From: Streptomyces daqingensis
GTDB lineage: Bacteria; Actinomycetota; Actinomycetes; Streptomycetales; Streptomycetaceae
Direction: 5' to 3'
DNA length: 64,000 nt
Assembly: GCF_014645895.1 (NCBI RefSeq)
Contig: NZ_BMMP01000001.1
Coordinates: 471,624 to 535,623 of the forward strand
The position numbers were made by a program, and so were the translations under genes. This document shows positions 53,470 through 62,235 of this stretch, piece after piece (the stretch's first letter is position 1; each line of letters begins with the position of its first letter). A model generated the notes under the pieces. That model was not told where the DNA came from, ran no database searches, and saw nothing but the letters and a program-made list of their open reading frames with translations.

Positions 53470-56400
53470 ACGCCGGCCAGCTGATCGAGGAGTTCGAGAG
53501 AGCCGGAATCCAGCTGTGGCGTGACGGGGAGGGGCTGCGCTTCCGCGCGCCCCGCGGCGTCATGACCGACGAACGCCTCGCGGTCCTGCGCAGCCGCAAG
53601 GAGGAGCTGCTGGCCCACGTACCCGACGGGGCCTCACCTGACGGGACGTCCTCCCGCGGGCCGGACGCGCGGGAGGAGCTGTGGCAGCCCGAACCGCAGG
53701 ACAGACACGAGCCGTTCCCGCTGACGGACATCCAGTCCGCGTACCTGCTCGGCCGTGACGAGGCCTTCGACTACGGCGGTGTCTCCTGCCACATCTATCT
53801 CGAGTTCGAGCGCCCCGCCGGACTCGATCCCCAGCGCCTGCAGGAGGCCTGGGACGGTCTGGTGGAACGCCACGACATGCTCCGTTCCGTCATCTGCCCG
53901 GACGGCACCCAGCGCATCGCGCCGGCGCTGGACGACACCCGCATCTCCGTCACCGACCTGCGGAACGAGACCGCCGAGGCCGCGGACGGCGCCCTGGCCG
54001 CCGTCCGCGAGGAGCTGTCCCACCGGGTGCACCCCGCCGGTGAACGTCCCATGTACGAGCTGAGGCTGACGCGCGCGCCGGACCACAGCCGGCTCCATCT
54101 GTCCATGGATTTCATGGTGCTGGACTGGATCAGCATCCAGCTGCTGCTGACGGAACTCGACCTCCGCTACGCCCAGCCCGACTGGCCGCTGCCGCCGGTG
54201 GAGGCCACCTTCCGGGACTACGTCGCCGCTGAGCAGCGGCTGCGTGAGACCGAGCGCTACGAGCGCGACCGGGCGTACTGGTGGAGCCGCGTCGACGACC
54301 TGCCCGCCGCTCCGGCGCTCCCGCTGGCCGACGGCCACGACCCGTCCCGGGCGACGCCCCGCTTCCGCCGTCTGGGCACCTCCTTGAGCACGGAGGACTG
54401 GCAGATGCTGCGGGCCCGGGCGGCCGACCACGGAGTCACCCCGGCCAACGCCGTACTGGCCGCGTACGCGGAGACCATCGGCCGGTGGAGCGCCGACGAG
54501 CGGTTCTGCCTGGGGCTGACCGTCCTCAACCGCCTGCCGCTGCACCCGCATGTCGCCCGGATGCTGGGCGACTTCACGTCTGTCAGCCTTCTCTCCGTCG
54601 ACCACTCGTCCCGGGCGGCCTTCGCCGGGCGGGCCCGGAGTATGGGCGAACAGCTCTTCGAGGATCTGGACCACCGGCTGTGCAGCGGTGTGCGGGTGCT
54701 GCGCGAGCTCGCCCGGCGCCGCGGACGGGAAGCCGCTCTGATGCCGGTGGTCTTCACCGGCGGAATCGGTGTCGTGGGCGAGGCGCTGAAGGACGCCGCC
54801 CCGCACCTGCGGCCGGTGTACGGCATCAGCCAGACACCGCAGGTGTGGATCGACTGCCAGGCCACCGACCAGTTCGGCGGCCTGGAGGTCAACTGGGACG
54901 TGCGGGAAGGGATCTTCCCCGAGGGCATGGTGGACGAAATGTTCGCCGCCTTCTCGCGGCTCCTGCACCGCCTGGCAGAGCGGGACGCCCCCTGGCGTGA
55001 GGCCGATCCGCTGGGCCTGCCGGAGCGGCAGGCCGCCCGCAGGGAGACCGTCAACGCCACCGCCGCCGCGGAGCCGGGCGGCCTGCTGCACGCGCCGCTG
55101 GTCGAGTACGCGCGCGGATGTCCCGACCGGACCGCGGTGGTCGACGCCGGCGGGTCGATGACCTACGGGGAGTGGCTGGGGCGCGCCGCCCGGGTCGCCG
55201 GGGAGCTGCGCGACGCGGGATGCCGTCCCGGAGACCTCGTCGCCGTCCTCATGGACAAGAGCCGGGAGCAGGCGGTCGGCGTACTGGGCGTCCTGCTCGC
55301 GGGAGCGGTGTACGTCCCCGTCGACACGGGCCAGCCGCACGTCCGCAGGGACCGCATCCTCACCGGGTGCGGTGCGCGTTACGCGGTCTACTCCGACCCC
55401 GGCCCGGCAGAGGAACTGCCCGCCGGGATACGGACGGTGAACGTGACCGGCGGCGAGGTACTCGCACCGGAGGAGTGGCCCCGGCCCGTGTCGGCTCCGG
55501 ACGACCTCGCCTACGTGATCCACACGTCCGGATCGACCGGTGAACCCAAGGGCGTGATGATCAGCCACCGGGCCGCCGCGAACACCGTGCACGACATCGA
55601 CCAGCGCTTCGCGGTCACGTCCGACGACCGGGTCTTCGGCCTTGCCTCCCTGGCCTTCGACCTGTCCGTCTACGACCTGTTCGGGCCGCCCTCCCTCGGT
55701 GCCGTTCTGGTGCTGCCCGACCCCGCGCGCCGCGGCGACCCCTCACACTGGGCGGACCTGACGGAGCGCCACGGCGTCACGCTGTGGAACTCCGTCCCGG
55801 CCCAGCTGCAGATGCTCCTCCACTACCTGGACACCGAGCCCCGCTCGCTGCCCCGGTTGCGGCTCGCTCTGCTGTCGGGAGACTGGATTCCGCTGGCGCT
55901 GCCCGGCCACGCGCAGCGGCAGCTGCCAGGGGCCGAACTGGTCAGCCTGGGCGGGGCGACCGAGGCGGCGATCTGGTCGATCCACCACCCCATCCGTGGC
56001 GTCGAGCCGCAGTGGCACAGCATTCCCTACGGCGTTCCCCTCGCGAACCAGCGCTTTCACGTGCTGGACGGCGCCATGCGGGACCGCCCGGAGCTGGTCG
56101 CCGGCGAGCTCTACATCGCGGGCACCGGACTGGCGGACGGATATCTCGGCGATCCAGAGCGCACCGCTGAACGATTTCCGCACCACCCCGCCACCGGAGA
56201 ACGCCTCTACCGCACCGGTGATCTCGGACGTTATCTGCCGGACGGCGAGATCGAGTTCCTCGGCCGCACCGACCAGCAGGTCAAGATCCGTGGGCACCGC
56301 GTCGAGCTCGGCGAGATCGACGCAGTCCTCGGCGAGCACCCGGCGGTCGGCTCCAGCGCGGTGCTCGTGGAGGGCACCGACGCGATCGAGCGCTCCCTCG

Positions 56401-58979
56401 TCGCCTTCGTGGAACCGGCGGTACGTACGGAGCCGGCGCAGCCCGCAGTGGCCGAGGCCGTGCGGGAGTGCGTCCCGCCGCCCCCGGCCCACGCCCCCGA
56501 CGCCGAGTCCGTCACCGCCTACGTCCGCCACCTGGACCGCGCGTTCCTGCTGTCGATGGCCGGGACCGTCGCCGCTTCCGGAATCTTCGCGGGGGAGGGC
56601 GCGGGCTGTTCCGAGGAGGAGCTGGCCGGCCGGCTCGGCGTGCACGGACGGCACCGAGGGCTGCTGCACCGCTGGCTCGTCGCCCTGGAGAAGGCCGGAT
56701 ACGTCAGGCACGAGGCCGCGGCAGGCACCTGGCACGGAACCGAGCGGCCCGGGAAGCCGGCGACCGACCGGGCATGGGACGAGCTCGCCGCGCACACGCA
56801 TGACGAGGTCTGCCCGCCCGCGCTGCGCGCGTACTTCCGGGCCCACGCCGACGCGCTGCCCGCCCTGCTGCGCGGGGAGCGGGAAGAGGTGGAGCTGTTC
56901 TTCCCCGGCGGCAGCCAGGAGATCGCCCGTTCCTGGTACGTCGACAACCTGCCCGCCCAGCACCTGCTCAGCACTCTCGCGGCCGCCGTACGGAGCGCGG
57001 CCGGCGGAGTGCGGGGGAGGCCGTTGCGGGTTCTCGAGGTGGGAGCCGGCATCGGGGCGGCCACCGGGCCGGTCCTCGACGCGCTGGCGGACCAGCCGGT
57101 GCAGTACCTGTTCACTGACGTGTCGGAGTACTTCCTCACCGATGCGAGGCAGAGTTTCGGAGCGCGGCCCGGTATGCGCTTCGGCCTGTTCGACATGAAC
57201 CGGGATCCGCGCGACCAGGGCATGCTGCCGAACTCCTTCGACATCGTGCTGAGCGCGGGAGCACTCAACAACGCCCGCGACACCCCGCTCGTACTCGACC
57301 GGCTGCGCAGCCTGCTCGCTCCCCGGGGGTGGCTCTGCCTGCTGGAGATGACACGGGAACACCCGGAGATCACCGCGACCCAGGCGTTCATGATGGAGGA
57401 GCCGGAAGACCTCCGAAGCGAGTCGGGAAGCCTCTTCGTCGACGAGGACGGGTGGCGCGAACTGCTCACCCGGGCGGGAGCCGGTCACGTGCTGACACTC
57501 CCGGGTCCGGACGACCCGTTCGCGGTGCTCGGGCAGCGAGTGATCGCCGCCTCCTTCAAGCAGGACCGTGCCGTGGTCGATGCCGAGGAGGTCGTCGGAT
57601 GGGCCGCCCAGCGGCTGCCGGCCCACATGGTCCCCGCACACGTCCAGGTCGTCGACGAGATGCCGTTGACCTCCAACGGCAAGGTCGACCGCAAGCAGCT
57701 CCTCGACTGGGCGCCACGGCGCGGTGAGCGTGCAGCCGCGGAGGAGGCCGAGCCGCCGCGGCCCGGCCTGGAGCAGCAAGTGGCCCGGCTCTGGGCGGGA
57801 CTGCTCGGCGGCGGCCTTCCCTCCCGCGAACAGGGGTTCTTCGACGCCGGCGGTGATTCGCTGCTGGCGGCGCGTCTGGTGGGGCAGCTGCGCGAACACC
57901 TGCCCGAGGCGGCGGACGTCACGTTCGACGTCCTGCTCCGCGCGCTTCTGCACACCCCGACCGTCGCCGGGCTCGCGGCGCTGCTGGCAGCCCCGCACGG
58001 GCCCGTTACCCCCGGAGAGGGGCGTCGCAGCGCGTCGGCCCGCGGGCGGGGCGCGCTGGTCGATCTCGGCGGTACGGGGACGGGGCCGGTACGGCTGCTG
58101 GTGCACGAAGGTCTGGGCACCCTGGCGCCGTACCGTCCGCTGATCGGGGAGCTGACGGCCGCCGGTCCCGTGGTGGGACTCGCCGTGGAGGACAGCGACC
58201 GCTACCTCGAACTCCCCGCGCCTCGGCTCGTGGAGGATCTGGCCGCGGACTATGCCCGAGAGGTTCTCGCTGCCGGGCACCGCGAGGTGGAGGTGGTGGG
58301 CTACTGCTCCGGCGGTCTGGTCGCGGCCGAACTGGCCCGCGCACTCGACGAGGGCGGAGCCGAGGTCCAAGGGCTGACCGTGGTCTCCAGCTACCGCATC
58401 CCCTACCTGCTGCACGACGAGCTCTTGGTCGACTACGCCTTCGCCCGTGTCATGGGCGCGGAACTGCGGTCCCTGGGCTGGCCCGCCGACGAAGAAGACA
58501 TGGGCTACGCCCTGGCTGCGGCCCTCGAACGGTCCCCCAAGGGGCTGGAGCCCGGTGCCTTCGCCGTGCTGGACGGAGACGACCGGCTGCGAGCCGTCGC
58601 CGAGAGCTTCCGCCTGCTGGGGGAGCAACCCTCCGAGAAGCGCCGGGACGCACTGCGGCAGGCGCTGGCGCAGACCGCGTCGGGACTGGACAGCGCCGGG
58701 CAAGTGACCGCGCTGCACCGCGTGTTCGAACATACGGTCCAGGCGGTCACGCACTACGACCCCATGCCTTACGCGGGTGACATCACCTTCCTGCGACCCC
58801 TGGAGCCCACACACTTCATCCCCGGCTTCCAGGACGACATGACGCGCTTCTGGCGCGAACTGTGCCTCGGCGAACTCACAGTCCGCGACGTCCCCGGCGA
58901 CCACTTCACCTGCATCCAGGCCCCGCACGTACGGCGGACCGCCGCGATGATCACGGCGAACACGGGAGCAGGCCGGTGA
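53466..58979 (+). CDS. NRPS 2, PchF-like: docking-Cy-A(MT)-PCP-TE
   Basis: 1,837 residues. N-terminal TubC-like docking segment (1-55); cyclisation domain with DFMVLDWIS (215-223); adenylation domain with an exact cysteine code D-L-Y-N-L-S-L-I-W; an embedded methyltransferase with a good SAM loop VLEVGAGIGAAT (about 1189-1200), expected to N-methylate the reduced thiazolidine; PCP Ser1465; thioesterase from about 1510. The thioesterase nucleophile motif reads GYCSGG, with Cys1614 where serine is usual. It should add the second cysteine, cyclise it, and release the product after reduction by the enzyme encoded next. Confidence 0.93.
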   Translation: MNAGQLIEEFERAGIQLWRDGEGLRFRAPRGVMTDERLAVLRSRKEELLAHVPDGASPDGTSSRGPDAREELWQPEPQDRHEPFPLTDIQSAYLLGRDEAFDYGGVSCHIYLEFERPAGLDPQRLQEAWDGLVERHDMLRSVICPDGTQRIAPALDDTRISVTDLRNETAEAADGALAAVREELSHRVHPAGERPMYELRLTRAPDHSRLHLSMDFMVLDWISIQLLLTELDLRYAQPDWPLPPVEATFRDYVAAEQRLRETERYERDRAYWWSRVDDLPAAPALPLADGHDPSRATPRFRRLGTSLSTEDWQMLRARAADHGVTPANAVLAAYAETIGRWSADERFCLGLTVLNRLPLHPHVARMLGDFTSVSLLSVDHSSRAAFAGRARSMGEQLFEDLDHRLCSGVRVLRELARRRGREAALMPVVFTGGIGVVGEALKDAAPHLRPVYGISQTPQVWIDCQATDQFGGLEVNWDVREGIFPEGMVDEMFAAFSRLLHRLAERDAPWREADPLGLPERQAARRETVNATAAAEPGGLLHAPLVEYARGCPDRTAVVDAGGSMTYGEWLGRAARVAGELRDAGCRPGDLVAVLMDKSREQAVGVLGVLLAGAVYVPVDTGQPHVRRDRILTGCGARYAVYSDPGPAEELPAGIRTVNVTGGEVLAPEEWPRPVSAPDDLAYVIHTSGSTGEPKGVMISHRAAANTVHDIDQRFAVTSDDRVFGLASLAFDLSVYDLFGPPSLGAVLVLPDPARRGDPSHWADLTERHGVTLWNSVPAQLQMLLHYLDTEPRSLPRLRLALLSGDWIPLALPGHAQRQLPGAELVSLGGATEAAIWSIHHPIRGVEPQWHSIPYGVPLANQRFHVLDGAMRDRPELVAGELYIAGTGLADGYLGDPERTAERFPHHPATGERLYRTGDLGRYLPDGEIEFLGRTDQQVKIRGHRVELGEIDAVLGEHPAVGSSAVLVEGTDAIERSLVAFVEPAVRTEPAQPAVAEAVRECVPPPPAHAPDAESVTAYVRHLDRAFLLSMAGTVAASGIFAGEGAGCSEEELAGRLGVHGRHRGLLHRWLVALEKAGYVRHEAAAGTWHGTERPGKPATDRAWDELAAHTHDEVCPPALRAYFRAHADALPALLRGEREEVELFFPGGSQEIARSWYVDNLPAQHLLSTLAAAVRSAAGGVRGRPLRVLEVGAGIGAATGPVLDALADQPVQYLFTDVSEYFLTDARQSFGARPGMRFGLFDMNRDPRDQGMLPNSFDIVLSAGALNNARDTPLVLDRLRSLLAPRGWLCLLEMTREHPEITATQAFMMEEPEDLRSESGSLFVDEDGWRELLTRAGAGHVLTLPGPDDPFAVLGQRVIAASFKQDRAVVDAEEVVGWAAQRLPAHMVPAHVQVVDEMPLTSNGKVDRKQLLDWAPRRGERAAAEEAEPPRPGLEQQVARLWAGLLGGGLPSREQGFFDAGGDSLLAARLVGQLREHLPEAADVTFDVLLRALLHTPTVAGLAALLAAPHGPVTPGEGRRSASARGRGALVDLGGTGTGPVRLLVHEGLGTLAPYRPLIGELTAAGPVVGLAVEDSDRYLELPAPRLVEDLAADYAREVLAAGHREVEVVGYCSGGLVAAELARALDEGGAEVQGLTVVSSYRIPYLLHDELLVDYAFARVMGAELRSLGWPADEEDMGYALAAALERSPKGLEPGAFAVLDGDDRLRAVAESFRLLGEQPSEKRRDALRQALAQTASGLDSAGQVTALHRVFEHTVQAVTHYDPMPYAGDITFLRPLEPTHFIPGFQDDMTRFWRELCLGELTVRDVPGDHFTCIQAPHVRRTAAMITANTGAGR

Positions 58980-60046
58980 GCGGTGGTCAACGCGCCCCGG
59001 TGAACGTGGTGGTCTGCGGCACCCGCTTCGGGCAGGTCTACCTCTCGGCACTGGCCGGCTGCCCACAGCGGTACCGCCTCGCGGGCATCGTCGCCCGTGG
59101 CAGCGCCCGGTCCGTCGCCCTCGCCGCGGAGTACGGCGTCCCGCTGTACCACTCCGCCGGCCAGTTGCCGGACGACGTCGACGCCGCTGTCGTGGCGGTC
59201 TCCAGCTCCGTCGGCGGCGGCCAGGGAGCCGAACTGGCACGGTCGCTCATGGAACGCGGAGTGCACGTGCTGCAGGAACACCCGGTCCACCAGAAGGAAC
59301 TGGCGGACTGCCTGCGCACCGCCCGCAGTACCGGGACGCAGTATCTGCTCGACACCTTCTACCCGCACCTGGCACCCGTGCGGCGCTTCATCGACGCCGC
59401 ACGGCGGCTGACAGCGCTGCGAACCCCCGTGTTCGTCGACGCGATGTGCGCCGTCCAGGTCTCCTTCGACCTCCTGGACATCCTCGCGGAGATCTTCGGC
59501 GGACTGCGTCCCTGGTCGCTGGCCGAGCCAGCCGCAGCGACGGGCCGCCCCCTCGCCAGTGTCGACGCGACCGTAGCGGGCGTTCCGCTCACCCTTCGGG
59601 TGGAGAACCGGATGGAACCCGGCGACGACAGCTCCAGCCTCTTCCTCCACCGCATCACCGTCGGAACCGATGCGGGGAACCTGACTCTGGTCAACACCCA
59701 CGGCCCGGTGGTCTGGAGCCCGGTGCTGCGCGTGGAGCAGGACGCAGACGGACGTCTCGTCACCGGCTCCGGCGACGGCGGCCCCGAGGTGCTCGGACCA
59801 GCGGAGGGGCCGTCATGGACGGAGGTGCTCGCCTCCGTGTGGCCACAGGGCGTTCTGCGCGCTCTGGACGAGCTGTGCGCTCGCATCGAGGCGGGCGGTG
59901 ACCCGCTGCGCGGAGCCCAGCGGCATCTGGCGGTGGCGCGCATCTGGCAGCAACTCACGGAGACGCTCGGCTACCCCCAGGCGGCCGGCCCTCGGCCCGG
60001 CCCTCCGATCACGGCCGCCGATCTCCTTCCGGACACCCGGCGGTGA
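58976..60046 (+). CDS. Thiazolinyl imide reductase (PchG/Irp3-like)
   Basis: 356 residues, Gfo/Idh/MocA-type fold. NADPH-binding VVVCGTRFGQVYLSAL at the N-terminus, QEHPVHQKEL in the middle. In pyochelin and yersiniabactin synthesis this enzyme reduces one NRPS-bound thiazoline to thiazolidine in trans. GTG start overlaps the NRPS 2 stop, so stoichiometry is coupled. Position and family make the assignment strong. Confidence 0.92.
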   Translation: MSGGQRAPVNVVVCGTRFGQVYLSALAGCPQRYRLAGIVARGSARSVALAAEYGVPLYHSAGQLPDDVDAAVVAVSSSVGGGQGAELARSLMERGVHVLQEHPVHQKELADCLRTARSTGTQYLLDTFYPHLAPVRRFIDAARRLTALRTPVFVDAMCAVQVSFDLLDILAEIFGGLRPWSLAEPAAATGRPLASVDATVAGVPLTLRVENRMEPGDDSSSLFLHRITVGTDAGNLTLVNTHGPVVWSPVLRVEQDADGRLVTGSGDGGPEVLGPAEGPSWTEVLASVWPQGVLRALDELCARIEAGGDPLRGAQRHLAVARIWQQLTETLGYPQAAGPRPGPPITAADLLPDTRR

Positions 60047-60099
60047 GCCGCGCCGCCACGTAACCATGGCCCCCGCCCGCACGGGCCCCCGTAACCGGG

Positions 60100-60147
60100 T
60101 GACATGGGTGCCTACTTTCTGTAAAGTTACTGTACGCGTACAGTAAC
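60100..60147 (+). promoter_or_regulatory. Promoter/operator with perfect 22-bp palindrome
   Basis: Positions 60126-60147 form a perfect 22-bp palindrome (half-site gttactgtacg). Just upstream, TGACAT (60100-60105) and TAAAGT (60122-60127) are 16 bp apart and could be a promoter whose start region the palindrome covers. A repressor responding to iron status or product is the simple reading; no candidate regulator is encoded nearby in the window. Confidence 0.6.
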
Positions 60148-60169
60148 GCCCCTGACGGTTGGAGGAGCG

Positions 60170-60409
60170 GTGAATCAGGCGCGACCGAACAGAGAGCGAG
60201 GGCTCCTCGCGCGGCCCCCGGCGCTCACGGTCCCATCGGTCGTGCCGCGTGTGACCGGGACGTCGTCCGGACTCCGCTCCGGCAGGGGCGCCGCACCCCG
60301 CCGCTCTTCACCGGCCGGGGCCGGTCGCCCGCCGGCAGCGGGCACTTCGCCGGCCGGCTGCCCGTCAGCCGACGGCCAGGGAGCCCCGGCGAAGGAGGGG
60401 CGGCAGTGA
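60170..60409 (+). CDS. Small Pro/Arg/Gly-rich open frame coupled to the ABC transporter
   Basis: 79 residues from GTG at 60170, preceded by GGAGGAG, the best ribosome site in the area, and ending in a TGA that overlaps the GTG of the ABC gene. The product is basic and low-complexity (MNQARPNRERGLLARPP), without membrane segment. It may be a leader frame whose translation opens the transporter start, or a real small protein. No homologue recognised. Confidence 0.4.
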   Translation: MNQARPNRERGLLARPPALTVPSVVPRVTGTSSGLRSGRGAAPRRSSPAGAGRPPAAGTSPAGCPSADGQGAPAKEGRQ

Positions 60410-62235
60410 CCACCGAAGAGGACTTCATATACCGGGGCGGCGCCCGCGCCGCGTTCGCCGGAACCGCCAGAGGGAACCCCCTCACCGAGGTGCTGTGGCC
60501 CTACCGGATCCGCCTGAGCGCCGTCCTTCTGCTGAAGACCATCAGCGCCCTCGGCGGTCTCGCTCCCCTCATCGCCGTCGTGGAGCTGGGCCGGGCCCTG
60601 CTCTCGCCCGAACCGGTGGAGGAAAGCCATGTTTGGACCGTCGTCGCCGTCGGCGCCGGGGGCCTGCTCGTCCGTGTGCTCTTCGAGAGCCTCTCCTCGG
60701 GCCTCGGGCATCTCTTCGACGGCGAACTCCAGCTCTCACTACGGCGCTTGCTAGGCGAGCGCCTGGGCCGAGTTCCCCTCGGCTGGTACGCGAGACGGGA
60801 CTCCGGCGAACTCGGCCAGGTCGTGCAGAAGGACGTGGCCGCACTGCACCCGCTGACCGCGCGCACCCCGGGGGAGATCACCTCAGCGGTCGTCGTACCG
60901 CTGATGTCCCTGGTCTACCTCTTCGCCGTCAACGTGTGGCTCACCCTGATCGCACTGATTCCGGTCCTGCTGGGTCTCGCGCTGAACCTCAAACTCATGT
61001 CGGACACCCGGCGAAGTGACCGACTGGCCCTCGACGAGGCCATGGGCCGGATCGCCCGGTCCGCCGTCGAGTTCGTCCAGGGCATCTCCGTGATGAAGAC
61101 CTTCGGCGCGTCGGGCCGTGCGCACCGCGCCTTCACCAAGGCCGCGGACGACTTCGCCGACTACTTCACCGGCTGGGTGCTGGGTGTGGCGGGCCTGGGC
61201 GCCCTGGCCTCCCTGGTGCTCTCCCCGCTCTTCGTGCTGGTCCTCCTCCTCACCGGCGGCACCGCCCTGATCACCTCCGGCACCGCGCCGGCATCGGACC
61301 TGCTGCCCTTCCTGCTGCTGGCTCTCGCGCTGACCGCCCCGGTCGCCGCCCTGTGCCACGGCTTCGACGACGTGCGGGCGGCCCGGACGGCTGCCGGCCG
61401 CATCCGCGCTCTCCTCGAAGCGCCCCCGCTGCCGGAACCGGCCCGGCCCCTGCCCCCGCGCGGCAGCCAAGTCGAGCTGCGCGACGTCCACTTCTCCTAC
61501 GAGCCCGGACACGAGGTCCTGCGCGGCATCAGCCTCAAACTCCCACCAGGCACGGTCACGGCGCTGGTGGGCCCGTCGGGAAGCGGCAAATCCACCCTCG
61601 CCCAGCTGGTGCCGCGGTTCTGCGACCCGACACACGGAAGCGTCCTGCTCGGAGGGGTCGACCTGCGGGACATCGCCACCCGGGACCTCTACCGCCGGGT
61701 CTCCTTCGTCTTCCAGGACGTCAGACTCCTGCGCGCCAGCGTCGCTGAGAACATCGCTCTGGCGGTCCCCCACGCCGGCCGGGACGACATCGTCCGCGCC
61801 GCGCGTCGCGCCCGGATCCATGACCGGATCCTCCAACTGCCCCGTGGCTACGACTCCGTCATAGGTGAGGACGTCACCTTCTCCGAAGGCGAGGCCCAGC
61901 GCGTCTCCATCGCCCGGGCCCTGCTGATCGAGGCCCCGGTGGTGGTGCTCGACGAAGCCACCGCCTTCGCCGACCCCCGCAGGGAACACGAGGTACGACG
62001 GGCTCTGGACACACTCCGGGAGAACCGGACCCAACTGGTCATCGCCCACCGCCTGGAGACCATCGCGGAGGCAGACACCGTTGTCGTCCTGGACGACGGA
62101 GCCGTGTCGGAGATCGGCACGCCCGCTGAACTCCTGGCGGCGGACGGGCAGTTCGCCGCGATATGGCAGTCCCAGCTGGGCATGCCCGACGCCGCCTCGC
62201 ACGATCGCGACACGATCGCACGAGGAGGCGAGTGA
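60406..62235 (+). CDS. ABC half-transporter 1 (PchH/YbtP-like)
   Basis: 609 residues: exporter-type membrane domain (about 1-330, several long helices) fused to an ATPase domain with Walker A GPSGSGKSTL, Walker B VVVLDEATAF and H-loop VIAHRLE. The signature is FSEGE instead of LSGGQ, suggesting one weak ATP site in a heterodimer with the next gene product. In siderophore clusters such pairs either export (proposed for PchHI) or, as YbtPQ and IrtAB, import ferric siderophores; sequence alone does not decide. GTG start overlaps the upstream small frame. Confidence 0.9.
   Translation: MTTEEDFIYRGGARAAFAGTARGNPLTEVLWPYRIRLSAVLLLKTISALGGLAPLIAVVELGRALLSPEPVEESHVWTVVAVGAGGLLVRVLFESLSSGLGHLFDGELQLSLRRLLGERLGRVPLGWYARRDSGELGQVVQKDVAALHPLTARTPGEITSAVVVPLMSLVYLFAVNVWLTLIALIPVLLGLALNLKLMSDTRRSDRLALDEAMGRIARSAVEFVQGISVMKTFGASGRAHRAFTKAADDFADYFTGWVLGVAGLGALASLVLSPLFVLVLLLTGGTALITSGTAPASDLLPFLLLALALTAPVAALCHGFDDVRAARTAAGRIRALLEAPPLPEPARPLPPRGSQVELRDVHFSYEPGHEVLRGISLKLPPGTVTALVGPSGSGKSTLAQLVPRFCDPTHGSVLLGGVDLRDIATRDLYRRVSFVFQDVRLLRASVAENIALAVPHAGRDDIVRAARRARIHDRILQLPRGYDSVIGEDVTFSEGEAQRVSIARALLIEAPVVVLDEATAFADPRREHEVRRALDTLRENRTQLVIAHRLETIAEADTVVVLDDGAVSEIGTPAELLAADGQFAAIWQSQLGMPDAASHDRDTIARGGE

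Noticed and set aside
46581..60000. Very long open frames on the minus strand opposite the ligase and NRPS genes
   Set aside because: They mirror codon bias of the real plus-strand genes, lack ribosome sites and domains, and overlap proteins with unmistakable motifs.
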